Of a stretch of DNA of 16,902 bases, positions 1-7,892 are shown one piece after another; position 1 is the first letter of the stretch; the number at the start of each line of letters is the position of its first letter. Below the pieces are notes generated by a model. That model saw nothing but the letters and a program-made list of their open reading frames with translations, did no database searches and was not told where the DNA came from. The stretch lies in NCBI GenBank assembly GCA_016650435.1, contig JAENVT010000010.1, forward strand, positions 1 through 16,902. Direction: 5' to 3'. This DNA is from Ilumatobacteraceae bacterium (GTDB taxonomy: Bacteria; Actinomycetota; Acidimicrobiia; Acidimicrobiales; Ilumatobacteraceae). The translations under genes and the position numbers were made by a program.

Positions 1-1133
1 CGCGGCGGATGGGTGAGCAGCGATTCTGTCGGCCTCTGACTGGGCGGCAAGACGATCTCGCCGGCAGCCGTTTCGATTTTCTGGCGGCCCGTGTCGCGGC
101 GGGCCGACGGTGACCCGCCCAGCACCAACCGCTCGAGTTCAGCGCCGATTGCATGCGACCCGCGCAACGACCGGTACCGGGGCTCGCGCTGCTTCAACAT
201 CGCCAGCAGCGGCGAGGCGATGAAGATCGACGAATACGACCCGGTCAACAACCCGACGAGCAGCGCCAGAGCGAAGTCGCGCAAAGTGACCGCACCGAGG
301 ATGCCAGCGCCGAGGACGAGCAGCGAGAGGACGGGCAACACCGCTGCCACGCTGGTGTTGATCGAGCGCATCAGCACCTGGTTCATCGACACGTTGATCA
401 CGTCGGCGTATGGCACGCGCGAACCCGCGAACCGGTCGGTGTTGTCGTTGACCTTGTCGAACACCACGATGGTGTCGTAGAGCGAGAAGCCGAGGATGGT
501 CAGGAAGGCGACCACTGTCGCCGGTGTCACCACGAATCGAAAGACCGAGTACACGCCGACACTGATCAAGACGTCGTGCAGCATGGCGATGATCGCAGCT
601 AACGCCATGCGCCACTCGAGCCGCCAGGCGATGAAGAGCGCCACGAGCACCAAGAAGATGATCAGCGCCCTGATGGCCTTCTCGGTGATGCTGCGGCCCC
701 ACGTCGAACTGACGGAGTTGACGTTGACCGACTCGGTGGAGATCTTGGCATCGGTTGCGAATGCCTCTTGGATCTCTTGGCGCTTGGCGACCGACTGGTC
801 ACCGACTTGGATCTCCAGAACGCGACCGGACGCCGATGTGCGCTCTTGAACCTTGGCACTGGTGCCGTTGATCCCGTGGGCGTCGAGGGTGGCGCGAGCC
901 TGATCGACGGTCAGGGTTGCGGTTGGAACCTCCCACGCGACGCCGCCTTCGAAGTCGAGCCCCAGGTTGAGGCCTTGGGCGAACAACGACACGACGGTGA
1001 TCACCAACAACAGCGCCGACAATGCGAGGCCCCACCAGCGACGGCCATAGAAGTCGATGGCGGTTTCGCCGTGGTACAGCCGTCCACGGAGCCCGCGCCG
1101 CTGGTGGATCTTCGGAAGGACGTCTGTGCTCAT
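1..1133 (-). CDS. secF: Protein translocase subunit SecF (3' end cut by window edge)
   Basis: SecF pairs with SecD to form the SecDF membrane complex, which uses the proton gradient to help pull secreted proteins out of SecYEG. The reading frame is open from ATG at 1133 to the left edge, giving 377 residues with no stop. Visible are an N-terminal membrane segment (about 33-52) followed by the LGLDFEGG motif, an extracytoplasmic domain to about residue 150, and then five hydrophobic segments. The proton-path signature LYDTIVVFD is present (Asp220), as is the RSINTS motif (Arg256); these correspond to the essential Asp/Arg of the family. A hydrophilic basic tail follows residue 312 and is incomplete. 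The start overlaps the secD stop as ATGA, so the two are probably translationally coupled. Identity is firm; only the C-terminal end is unknown. Confidence 0.95.
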   Translation of the reverse strand, partial: MSTDVLPKIHQRRGLRGRLYHGETAIDFYGRRWWGLALSALLLVITVVSLFAQGLNLGLDFEGGVAWEVPTATLTVDQARATLDAHGINGTSAKVQERTSASGRVLEIQVGDQSVAKRQEIQEAFATDAKISTESVNVNSVSSTWGRSITEKAIRALIIFLVLVALFIAWRLEWRMALAAIIAMLHDVLISVGVYSVFRFVVTPATVVAFLTILGFSLYDTIVVFDKVNDNTDRFAGSRVPYADVINVSMNQVLMRSINTSVAAVLPVLSLLVLGAGILGAVTLRDFALALLVGLLTGSYSSIFIASPLLAMLKQREPRYRSLRGSHAIGAELERLVLGGSPSARRDTGRQKIETAAGEIVLPPSQRPTESLLTHPP

Positions 1134-2764
1134 GACGCACCCGCCGACGCCACTTCAATTCCCATCACCTTGCGCCGCGACATCCACTCGGTGCGTGCAA
1201 GCAACAGGACCGCCGGGCGGGTGAAGAGGTACGCGACGGCGAGGTCGCACAACGTCGATAGACCGAGGAAGAAGGCGAAGCCGCGAACGGAGCCGACTGT
1301 CAGATACCACAGGACTGCTGCGCCGATCAACGACACCATGTCGGCAACCACGATGGTGTGCCAGGCGCCGGCGAAGCCGCGCTGAGCGCTGTTGCGCATC
1401 GATCGTCCGGCGCGTATCTCGTCCTTTAATCGTTCGAAGAAGACCACGTACGAGTCGACGGTGACGCCCACCGAGACGATGAGGCCGGCGATACCCGCCA
1501 ACGACAGAGCTAATCCTTGCGTTTTCGACAGGAAGGAGATGATCGTCCAGATCAGCGCACCGGAGACTGACAGGCCGGCGGCCACGATCAGGCCCAGCAA
1601 GCGGTAGTAGAGCAGCATGAAGATGAAGACCAGTCCGATGCCGACGATGCCGGCGATCCAGGCGGCGCGCAGCGAGTCCTTGCCAAGCGAGGGCGACACG
1701 GTTTGCACGGCCTCGGTCTCGAGCTTGACCGGCAACGAGCCACTGTTCAACACACGAGCCAGGTTGCGGGCCTCAGACTCTTTGAACTGTCCCGTGATCT
1801 GCACGCTGTCGGTGAAGTTGGCCTGTTGCACGGTGGGCGCCGAGATGACCTCGCCATCGAGCTCGATCGCCAGCTGATGTGTGGGACAGGTGGCGGTTCC
1901 GTTGAAGCACTCCGAAGCCAACACGTTCCAAATATCCGCACCGTTCGAACCGCCGCGCAAGCTGACGGTGACGCCCCATCCCGAACCCGACAGGATTCGT
2001 GCAGTCGCGTCGTCCTGGAAGACCTCGCCGGTGCCGCCGGAAGGGCCAACCTTGCAGAGGCCGCCACCGCGGGCCAACACGTAGCCGGCTTGGTCCTCCG
2101 GAACGTCGGGCAAGGTGCCGCTGGTGTCGGCGGCCACCGTTGTCGTCGGAGCCCCACCGGCGACCGTGGTCGTCGGGGTTCCTGTCGGCACGGTGGTCGA
2201 CGTCGTCGGCGTCGCCAACGTCGTGCTGGTGTTGGCGGTACCGGGCACACGCGCAGGTCCTCCGGCTGCGGTCGTTGTTGGCGCGTTGGTTCCGCTCACA
2301 GTTGTCGAGCCCGCGACCGTCGAGGTGGTCGCGCCGGGGGTGGTGCTCGTTGTTGACCCGGTCGGGGTCGTGTCGGTGGACACCGGCGGCGCGTTGGTGT
2401 TGCACTGGCTGCCGAACTGATCGTCGATCAGCACGGGCCGCAGCAGGACCTTGCCGGTGACCTTCACCAGTGCTTCGGCCTGGGCTTGGTTCTTGACGCC
2501 GGGCAGGTTGACCACGATGGCGTCGCCCTGACGCAGGATCTCGGGCTCGGCGACACCAAGGCTGTCGACTCGCTCGCGGATTCGCTCCACGGCGAGGTCG
2601 AGGCTCGACGTGTTGTAGGGGCCGACCGGCTTCTGGGTGATCGAGATGCCGCCTTGCAGGTCGAGGCCGAGCGATGGTTTGTCGCCGTCGACCAACGTGA
2701 TGATCAGCCCTCCGAAGGCGACGATCAGGATTCCGACGAGCGAATACAGCAGCTTCTTGCGCAT
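1130..2764 (-). CDS. secD: Protein translocase subunit SecD with Thr-rich insertion
   Basis: SecD is the larger SecDF subunit (544 aa here). It has an N-terminal membrane segment (about 7-25), the LGLDLQGG motif (32-39), the first half of the P1 periplasmic domain ending near LLRPVL (residue 112), then about 100 residues of low-complexity Thr/Ser/Pro/Gly/Val sequence (about 122-225), the rest of P1, and five C-terminal membrane segments (about 366-530). The catalytic proton-path motif GVTVDSYVVFFER is intact with Asp437. From memory, Mycobacterium SecD has a Pro/Ala-rich insertion at the equivalent place, so the site is one actinobacterial SecDs tolerate; the Thr-rich composition is the local peculiarity. 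The start ATG shares one base with the yajC stop (TAATG), and the end overlaps secF. Both neighbours support co-translation of the whole complex. Confidence 0.96.
   Translation of the reverse strand: MRKKLLYSLVGILIVAFGGLIITLVDGDKPSLGLDLQGGISITQKPVGPYNTSSLDLAVERIRERVDSLGVAEPEILRQGDAIVVNLPGVKNQAQAEALVKVTGKVLLRPVLIDDQFGSQCNTNAPPVSTDTTPTGSTTSTTPGATTSTVAGSTTVSGTNAPTTTAAGGPARVPGTANTSTTLATPTTSTTVPTGTPTTTVAGGAPTTTVAADTSGTLPDVPEDQAGYVLARGGGLCKVGPSGGTGEVFQDDATARILSGSGWGVTVSLRGGSNGADIWNVLASECFNGTATCPTHQLAIELDGEVISAPTVQQANFTDSVQITGQFKESEARNLARVLNSGSLPVKLETEAVQTVSPSLGKDSLRAAWIAGIVGIGLVFIFMLLYYRLLGLIVAAGLSVSGALIWTIISFLSKTQGLALSLAGIAGLIVSVGVTVDSYVVFFERLKDEIRAGRSMRNSAQRGFAGAWHTIVVADMVSLIGAAVLWYLTVGSVRGFAFFLGLSTLCDLAVAYLFTRPAVLLLARTEWMSRRKVMGIEVASAGAS
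2092..2401 (-). repeat. Low-complexity Thr-rich coding repeat inside secD
   Basis: This segment encodes SecD residues about 122-225. It is built from irregular repeats of Thr-Thr-Thr/Val units such as PTTTVAGG (seen twice, the second as PTTTVAA), TSTTVPTG and TSTTPG. On the plus strand it reads as runs of gtcgtcgg/gtggtc-like triplets, which creates a Val-rich antisense reading frame that is not a gene. The insertion lies on the outer face of the membrane within the P1 domain. Composition resembles the Thr/Ser linkers after the lipobox in the two DUF3048 lipoproteins of this window. Confidence 0.8.
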
Positions 2765-3177
2765 TACTGTGAGGGCTCGTCTGCCGCCGTACCATCGGTC
2801 GACGTGCCGTCGGCCGGCTCGATCTTGGTGCCGCGTCCACTGCCATCGTCGCTCGGAATCGCAGTCTCACCCTGAGAGGTGTCGACCTTGCGCTGCAGCG
2901 CCTGTCGAGCGATGCGGATCTGCACGTTGTCGTCGATCTCGAGCCAGGCGATGTCACCGTCGATCAGGGTGACGAACCCGTAGACCCCAGAGGTCGTCAT
3001 GACCTCGTCGCCGATCTCGATCGACGACTGCAGCTGGGCCGACGCGCGCACCTTGCGGCGCTGCGGGCGGATCATCAGAAAATACATCGCTGCACCGATG
3101 AGAAGCATCGGAATGAACAGACCGGCCAAGGAGCCGGAACCCTTGGAATCAGCAGCGAGGATCGAGAGGGCGTGCAT
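2764..3177 (-). CDS. yajC: SecDF accessory protein YajC
   Basis: YajC is a small single-pass membrane protein that associates with SecDF. From ATG 3177 it is 137 residues: a short N-terminus, one hydrophobic segment (about 16-35), the family hallmark FLMIRPQRRK just after it, and a cytoplasmic domain with IGDEVMTTSGVYGFV. A charged, Asp/Ser/Gly-rich tail follows residue 105. The frame stays open upstream to 3273, inside the end of tgt. I prefer 3177 because the extra 32 residues (a hydrophobic/basic, Cys-containing stretch) have no family counterpart and would move the membrane segment away from the N-terminus. No strong Shine-Dalgarno precedes either start. The stop overlaps secD by one base (TAATG). 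Confidence 0.9.
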   Translation of the reverse strand: MHALSILAADSKGSGSLAGLFIPMLLIGAAMYFLMIRPQRRKVRASAQLQSSIEIGDEVMTTSGVYGFVTLIDGDIAWLEIDDNVQIRIARQALQRKVDTSQGETAIPSDDGSGRGTKIEPADGTSTDGTAADEPSQ

Positions 3178-3263
3178 GTGGGCATCCAATTTTTGGCAAT
3201 GGGAGGGAAAGACCGCTAATAACCGACGGGGAATGCTAGCCACCAGGACGACGCGTTGGGCAT

Positions 3264-4361
3264 TCACTGCCAAACGGCAAGAACCTCTTGACGAAGTGAT
3301 CCAAACGCCCCGGTTTCGATAGCCGAGCGCATTCGAGCCATCAATTGCAGCGTCCAGCTGATGTTGTGCAGGCTGACCAGCCTGGACGCCGTCGGTTCAC
3401 CGACCTGGAAGAGGTGGCGGATGTAGCCACGGCTGTGGCGAGCGCAGACCTCGCACGAGCATCCCGCGTCCAGCGGTTCATCGCTCAGCGTGTGCTTGGC
3501 GTTCTTGATGTGCAGCTTTCCGCCGCTGGTCAGGGCAGTCCCGTGTCGCCCGATGCGTGTCTGCATGACGCAGTCAAACTGGTCGACACCGAGGGTGACC
3601 GCCTCGATCAGACTGGCTGGATCCCCGACACCCATGAGATACCGGGGTCGATCGATCGGGAGGTGGGCCAGTGCCGCGGCGAGCGCCGGCACCATCTCGC
3701 CGTGGGTCTCACCCACGCTGAGGCCGCCAATTCCATATCCGTCGAAGCCCAACGCCACGGTCCGTTGCGCGCTTTCTGCACGGAGGCTTTCGTCCACCCC
3801 ACCTTGGACGATCCCAAACAGCGCTTGACCGTCGCGTCGATGTGTCGCCCGGGCCCGCGCCGCCCAGCAAGCAGTCCGTTCGACGGCCAGGCGGATCACC
3901 TCGGGCGGCGACGGCAGCCGCGGACACACATCGAGCACCATCTGGATGTCTGCGCCAAGCAACTCCTGGGTGTGCACCGCGGTCTCGGGAGTGAAGCGAT
4001 GCGTCGATCCATCGTAGGTGCTCTTGAACGTGACGCCGTCGTCGTCGACATAGGGGTCAAGTGAGAACACCTGAAATCCACCGGAGTCGGTCAACGTCAG
4101 GCCACGCCATCCGGCGAACGCACCGAGCCCACCCAAGGCGGCGATGGTCTCGGCACCGGGGCGCAGCATCAAGTGGTACGTGTTGCCGAGCACGATCTCT
4201 GCCCCGAGCCGTTCGTAGTCGGCCGCACTGAGATACTTGATCGCACCCCGGGTACCGACCGGCATGAAGCAGGGCGTGCGATAACTCCCTCGAGCAGTGT
4301 GGGCTACGCCACTGCGCGCCGCGCCATCGGTCGCCACGGTCTCAAATCGGACGGGTTCCAT
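3264..4361 (-). CDS. tgt: tRNA-guanine transglycosylase (queuine biosynthesis)
   Basis: Bacterial Tgt swaps the anticodon wobble guanine of GUN tRNAs for preQ1. At 365 aa the protein is full length. Visible are the general-base Asp92 in DSGGFQVFSL, the substrate-pocket region LDVCPRLPSP (Asp144/Cys146), GIVQGG (183-188), GGLSVGE (212-218), the nucleophile Asp263 in FDCV, and the zinc site Cys301, Cys303, Cys306 and His332. The loop after the nucleophile reads CVMQTRIGRHG, where the family usually has PTR; this Gln is unusual but the catalytic residues are all present. The ATG follows the queA stop codon with no gap (TAG-ATG), so the two queuosine genes are a tight pair. About 86 bp separate its stop from the preferred yajC start. 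Confidence 0.96.
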   Translation of the reverse strand: MEPVRFETVATDGAARSGVAHTARGSYRTPCFMPVGTRGAIKYLSAADYERLGAEIVLGNTYHLMLRPGAETIAALGGLGAFAGWRGLTLTDSGGFQVFSLDPYVDDDGVTFKSTYDGSTHRFTPETAVHTQELLGADIQMVLDVCPRLPSPPEVIRLAVERTACWAARARATHRRDGQALFGIVQGGVDESLRAESAQRTVALGFDGYGIGGLSVGETHGEMVPALAAALAHLPIDRPRYLMGVGDPASLIEAVTLGVDQFDCVMQTRIGRHGTALTSGGKLHIKNAKHTLSDEPLDAGCSCEVCARHSRGYIRHLFQVGEPTASRLVSLHNISWTLQLMARMRSAIETGAFGSLRQEVLAVWQ

Positions 4362-5375
4362 CTACACCGCCCGCCGATCGAGCAGCATCGCGTCGCCAAA
4401 GCTGAGGAATCGGTAGCGCTCGGCGAGTGCGACCTCGTACACGCGGCGCCAGCGTTCGCCGATGAAGGCGTCGATCATCATCAACAGTGTGGTGCGTGGC
4501 AGGTGGAAGTTGGTCATCATCAGGTCGACGACGTTCCAGTCGTACGGCCGGGTGATGAACAACCTGGTGCGGCCGTGCAACTCGCCCAGTGCCGCCACCG
4601 ACTCGAGCGCGCGCGTCGTCGTGGTTCCGACGGCGATGACTCGCCGCGCCGTTCGGCATTGCTCCATCACCCTCGCCTCGACCCGATATCGCTCGCTGTG
4701 CATCGCGTGCTGCGCTAGATCGTCGACGACAACAGGCTTGAACGTGTCGAGGCCGACGACCAACTCGACGGTCGCAACCTCCACACCCATGGCCTCGATC
4801 GAGGACAGCAACTCCGGCGTGAAGTGCAACCCGGCAGTCGGCGCTGCCGCAGATGCAGGCTCGGCCGCGTAGACGGTCTGATAGCGATCGGGCTCCGCCA
4901 GACCGACTTCGATGTAGGGCGGCAGAGGCATCTCGCCGTGCCGCTGCAACAGCGCGACCGGATCACCGTCGGCAACGATCGAGACCTCCCAGGTGTCGCC
5001 GATCTGCGTCCTCCGACCGATCTCCACCAACGCGTCACCCGCGGAATCGACAAGGCGTTCACCGATTCGCAGTTTGCGAGCCGGGCGGATCATGGCCTCC
5101 CACGTATGCCGGTCGTCGCTGATCGGCTCGAGCAGCAACACCTCGGCGGCGCCGCCGGTCTCGCGATGCAAACGCAGGCGGGCCGGAATGACCTTCGTGT
5201 CGTTGACGACCAGCAGATCGCCGTCGTCGAGCAGCGTCGGCAGATCGCGCACGTGCAGATGAGCGGGCTCGCTACTCCCCCTGTCGACTAATAGCCGTGC
5301 TGCGTCGCGCGGTTCGATCGGTACCTGCGCGATCCGTTCGACCGGCAGCTCGTAGTCGAAGTCCGTCACGCGCAT
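4362..5375 (-). CDS. queA: S-adenosylmethionine:tRNA ribosyltransferase-isomerase QueA
   Basis: QueA acts after Tgt: it transfers the ribosyl part of SAM onto preQ1 in tRNA and isomerises it to epoxyqueuosine. The 337-residue protein begins with the family pattern FDYELPVERIAQ and shows VNDTKVIPARL (57-67), PPYIE (152-156), the AAPTAGLHFTPELL signature (177-190), TFKPV (211-215) and TNFHLPRTTLLMM (288-300). The length matches the family. It is the first gene of the minus-strand queA-tgt-yajC-secD-secF run and is divergent from the dienelactone hydrolase gene, with 72 bp between them. A TAGCCT box lies 9 nt upstream of the ATG, which would give an almost leaderless transcript. No preQ1 riboswitch-like leader is visible because there is hardly any leader. 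Confidence 0.96.
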   Translation of the reverse strand: MRVTDFDYELPVERIAQVPIEPRDAARLLVDRGSSEPAHLHVRDLPTLLDDGDLLVVNDTKVIPARLRLHRETGGAAEVLLLEPISDDRHTWEAMIRPARKLRIGERLVDSAGDALVEIGRRTQIGDTWEVSIVADGDPVALLQRHGEMPLPPYIEVGLAEPDRYQTVYAAEPASAAAPTAGLHFTPELLSSIEAMGVEVATVELVVGLDTFKPVVVDDLAQHAMHSERYRVEARVMEQCRTARRVIAVGTTTTRALESVAALGELHGRTRLFITRPYDWNVVDLMMTNFHLPRTTLLMMIDAFIGERWRRVYEVALAERYRFLSFGDAMLLDRRAV

Positions 5376-5384
5376 GGGCCAATC

Positions 5385-5390
5385 AGGCTA
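5385..5390 (-). promoter_or_regulatory. Candidate -10 box for queA
   Basis: Read on the minus strand this is TAGCCT (TANNNT type), ending 9 nt before the queA ATG. A transcript starting 6-7 nt downstream would have a leader of only 2-3 nt. A weak TTACGG lies 17 nt further upstream and could serve as a -35. Support comes only from position and from the same pattern at other operon heads in this window. Confidence 0.35.
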
Positions 5391-5418
5391 GGGCCGTGTC
5401 CGTCATGCCGTAACCCGT

Positions 5419-5437
5419 GATCGGGCGAGAGCCGATC
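5419..5437. repeat. Small inverted repeat in the queA/dlh divergent region
   Basis: GATCGG (5419-5424) and CCGATC (5432-5437) form a perfect 6-bp inverted repeat around 7 nt, 10 bp before the dlh start. It could be an operator for the divergent pair, or chance: a 6-bp repeat with a short gap is not rare in 72 bp of GC-rich DNA. Confidence 0.2.
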
Positions 5438-5447
5438 GTGTGGCACC

Positions 5448-6161
5448 ATGAGCGCCATGACGTCGTTGCGAACCAACCAGGTGGCGTGTGGCTCCGATGG
5501 GTCCATGGACATGCACATATGGACTCCGGATACCGCTCCACATTCTGCGGTCTTGCTGATCCAGGAAATCTTCGGAGTCGGGGCCTACATCCGCTCCGTT
5601 GCCGAGCGGCTCGCCGCTGCCGGGTACCTCGTCGGCGCGCCCGACGTCTTCTGGCGGTTCGCCCCCAACTGGGAAAGCGACCACACCGAAGCAGGCCTCG
5701 GCGCGTCGATGGAGATGGTGCAACAGCTCGACTTCCCCAAGGCGGTCGGCGACTGCGTTGCCGCGCTCGACCACCTCGGTGCGCAAGCGGGTATCACCGC
5801 TGCGCCGGCTGTCATGGGTTTCTGCCTCGGCGGAACGCTGGCATGGGGAGTTGCCGCGAACGGCAGCCCCAGTTGCTGCGTCAGCTACTACGGGTCCGGC
5901 GTGCCGTCGATGCTCGGCATGATCGATCAAGTGTCGTGTCCGACGTTGTTCCACTTCGGCAACGAGGATCCGTTCATCCCCAACGAGGGCGTCGACCAGG
6001 TTGGCGAGGCCATCGCCGGACGGCCGGGGTTCGAGTTGAACGTCGAGACCGCCGGCCACGCATTCGACAACCACGAGAGTGGGATGTTCTACAACGAGGG
6101 CGCAGCCAACGCAGCATGGGCCAAGACCATGGCGTTCCTGGCAACACACCTGCCGGCGTGA
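5448..6161 (+). CDS. Dienelactone hydrolase family protein
   Basis: This is an alpha/beta-hydrolase of the dienelactone hydrolase (carboxymethylenebutenolidase) family, 237 aa and close to the usual length. The Cys-Asp-His triad is readable: Cys126 in the nucleophile elbow GFCLGG, Asp174 in FGNEDPFIP and His204 in AGHAFDN. Glu40 in IQEIFGV corresponds to the family Glu that controls the Cys thiolate. No signal peptide is seen, so it should be cytoplasmic. No other aromatic-degradation gene is nearby, so the true substrate (a lactone or other ester) cannot be named. ATG 5448 is followed by a second in-frame ATG at 5457 that would trim three residues. The stop overlaps the next gene as GTGA, which suggests the two are translated together. 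Confidence 0.88.
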   Translation: MSAMTSLRTNQVACGSDGSMDMHIWTPDTAPHSAVLLIQEIFGVGAYIRSVAERLAAAGYLVGAPDVFWRFAPNWESDHTEAGLGASMEMVQQLDFPKAVGDCVAALDHLGAQAGITAAPAVMGFCLGGTLAWGVAANGSPSCCVSYYGSGVPSMLGMIDQVSCPTLFHFGNEDPFIPNEGVDQVGEAIAGRPGFELNVETAGHAFDNHESGMFYNEGAANAAWAKTMAFLATHLPA

Positions 6162-6916
6162 GGGCGCTCGTCCGGCAACCGGGCAGACGACTGCCCGAGG
6201 GACTGTTGACGCACTTCGAACGCACCGAAATTGATGTCGATCTGGCATTCCAGCAATGGCACGGATACGTCGACGCGTTGAAGCGCAACGGATGGGAGAC
6301 CATCGAAGTTCCGGCCGCCGACCATTGCCCCGACGCGGTGTTCATCGAAGACACCATCGTGATGTTCGGAGATCTCGCCGTGATCTCACTTCCCGGCGCC
6401 CCAAGCAGGCAGCCAGAGACTGCCGCAGTCGACGAAACCGTCGGTCGACTCGGCTACAAGATCGCCAAAATCGAACCGCCCAGCACCTTGGACGGCGGCG
6501 ACGTGTTAAAGGTCGGCAACACCGTGTACGTCGGGCTCGGTGGACGCACCAACGCTGCCGGAATCGCCCAGCTTGCGGTGCATCTCGAACCGCACGGGGC
6601 GACCGTGATACCCGTCCCGGTGACCAAGGTGCTGCACCTGAAATCCGCTGTCACCGCGCTCCCCGATGGCACGGTTGTCGGCTGGCCTGCCGCTGTCGAC
6701 GATCCGGCAATCTTCCCCATGTACCTGGAGACGCCGGAAGAATCCGGCGCCCACGTCGTGCTGCTTGGCGAGAACCGCTTGCTGATGGCAGCCGACTGCC
6801 CGTTGTCGGCGGCGATGTATCGGTCGATGGGCTACGAGCCAGTCGAGGTCGACATCGGCGAGTTCCAAAAACTCGAAGGCTGCGTGACCTGCCTCAGCGT
6901 TCGCCTCCGTTCCTGA
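6158..6916 (+). CDS. Dimethylarginine dimethylaminohydrolase-like amidinohydrolase
   Basis: This is a member of the DDAH branch of the amidinotransferase/arginine deiminase fold, which hydrolyses methylated arginines to citrulline plus methylamines. From GTG 6158 it has 252 residues, matching bacterial DDAH. Recognisable elements are VRQPGRRLPEGL near the start, PDAVFIEDT (58-66, substrate-binding Asp/Glu), TLDGGDVLKVG (110-120), GGRTN with Arg130, the catalytic His160 in VLHLKSAVT and the catalytic Cys245 in EGCVTCLSVR. These lie almost at the positions known for the Pseudomonas aeruginosa enzyme (His162, Cys249). The frame is open far upstream, but homology begins at this GTG, which overlaps the dlh stop. 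Whether the substrate is dimethylarginine or another guanidino compound cannot be decided from sequence. Confidence 0.9.
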   Translation: MRALVRQPGRRLPEGLLTHFERTEIDVDLAFQQWHGYVDALKRNGWETIEVPAADHCPDAVFIEDTIVMFGDLAVISLPGAPSRQPETAAVDETVGRLGYKIAKIEPPSTLDGGDVLKVGNTVYVGLGGRTNAAGIAQLAVHLEPHGATVIPVPVTKVLHLKSAVTALPDGTVVGWPAAVDDPAIFPMYLETPEESGAHVVLLGENRLLMAADCPLSAAMYRSMGYEPVEVDIGEFQKLEGCVTCLSVRLRS

Positions 6917-6962
6917 TCCAGTGGAGTGTTTGGCGCCCGCTAATGCGGCAAGTCACGAAATC

Positions 6963-6981
6963 TCCGGCGCGACCGGATAAT
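6963..6981 (+). promoter_or_regulatory. Candidate hairpin and -10 box ahead of the GNAT gene
   Basis: TCCGG (6963-6967) and CCGGA (6973-6977) form a 5-bp inverted repeat with a 5-nt loop. It overlaps GATAAT (6976-6981), the best -10-like hexamer in the 67-bp gap after the DDAH gene. No clear -35 was found. If used, transcription would begin past the GTG at 6984 and favour the ATG at 7020 as start. Confidence 0.25.
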
Positions 6982-6983
6982 CC

Positions 6984-7883
6984 GTGACGCGCCTCGAACC
7001 AATCTGGTCAGATGAAGCGATGAGCTTGGTCGAGCGACGTGCCACTGGCCGTGAGTATCTGGATCTGGTGACTGTCCTCCTGCAGCAGTGCCGCGTGGAG
7101 TCGGCCACTGACGGTGTCTGGGAGGCAGCGGACATGCAATGGGCGTGGCGCAGCGATCAACACACCGATCCGAACCGTGCGACGTTCTGGATGGACTCCG
7201 ATGACCACCCGGTTGCCGCGATCGTGATCAGCGAACGACTGGCTTGCGATCTCATCGTTCGACCGGCCGCATCACACCTGTTGCCGGCGATGTGGAGCGG
7301 AGCGGAGGAGGCCCTGAAGAAGCTGCCGGACGCAGCGCTGGAGATGACAGTGCGAGACGACGACGCACCGACCACCGCTCTTGCGCTCGAGGCGGGCTTC
7401 GTCGCCGACGACGACATCGCAGTGTCGTGTTGGCTCGACGCTGCGCACCGTCCGAACGTCAGTGGTCTTGCACCGGGTTACCGCCTGCGTTCGCGTGTCG
7501 ACGCGCCAACATCGGCCCACCACATGATCAACCGCAACGGCGAGCACGTCGCCGAGCGGTTGGGCGAATGCTCCCTCTACCACCCGTCGTTCGATCTCTA
7601 CGTTGAAGCGTCCGATGGCTCAGTGGCCGCGTATGGATTGTTCTGGCCCGACCCCATCACGGGCGTCGGACTCGTCGAGCCAATGCGAACCGAGGACTTG
7701 CACCAGAACCGCGGGCTGGCCCGTCACATCCTGACCGCAGGCGTTGAACAGCTAGCCGTGGCCGGCTGCGCGCGGATGAAGATCACCTACATGGACGACA
7801 ACCCAACATCGAAGCACATCTACCGCAGCGCCGGCTTCCAGCCGGGAGACACAGCGCGCTCGTATCGGCGGTCGCCGGCCTGA
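6984..7883 (+). CDS. GNAT family N-acetyltransferase (probable two-domain)
   Basis: The protein has 299 residues if read from GTG 6984, or 287 from the in-frame ATG 7020, which I cannot exclude. The C-terminal 90 residues carry a recognisable GNAT acetyl-CoA fold: a strand GVGLVEPM, then HQNRGLARHIL (acetyl-CoA pyrophosphate loop of the Q/RxxGxG/A type), and the motif-B segment NPTSKHIYRSAGFQPGD, typical of the family. The N-terminal half (about 20-160) looks like a second, degenerate GNAT-like domain (EMTVRDDDAP, ALALEAGFVADDD), a common arrangement. The acceptor substrate is unknown. It lies 67 bp after the DDAH gene on the same strand and converges with the DinB-like gene. Confidence 0.75.
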   Translation: MTRLEPIWSDEAMSLVERRATGREYLDLVTVLLQQCRVESATDGVWEAADMQWAWRSDQHTDPNRATFWMDSDDHPVAAIVISERLACDLIVRPAASHLLPAMWSGAEEALKKLPDAALEMTVRDDDAPTTALALEAGFVADDDIAVSCWLDAAHRPNVSGLAPGYRLRSRVDAPTSAHHMINRNGEHVAERLGECSLYHPSFDLYVEASDGSVAAYGLFWPDPITGVGLVEPMRTEDLHQNRGLARHILTAGVEQLAVAGCARMKITYMDDNPTSKHIYRSAGFQPGDTARSYRRSPA

Positions 7884-7892
7884 GTCGATCGT

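Noticed and set aside
2115..2420. Val/Thr-rich open frame on the plus strand opposite secD.
   Set aside because: It is the antisense of the Thr-rich repeat of secD; the Val runs are the mirror of Thr codons. No start signal or family similarity.
3345..4064. A 239-residue plus-strand open frame opposite tgt.
   Set aside because: Long antisense frames are expected in GC-rich DNA. It covers intact tgt motifs on the other strand and shows no recognisable domain.
5376..5447. Possible preQ1 riboswitch ahead of queA-tgt.
   Set aside because: The proposed start gives almost no leader, and no preQ1 pseudoknot-like sequence (C-rich loop and A-rich tail) is visible.
5417..6157. Long upstream extension of the DDAH reading frame (would give a 499-residue protein).
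   Set aside because: The first ~247 residues are an out-of-frame reading of the dienelactone hydrolase gene and are Arg-rich without any domain. DDAH homology begins exactly at the GTG at 6158.
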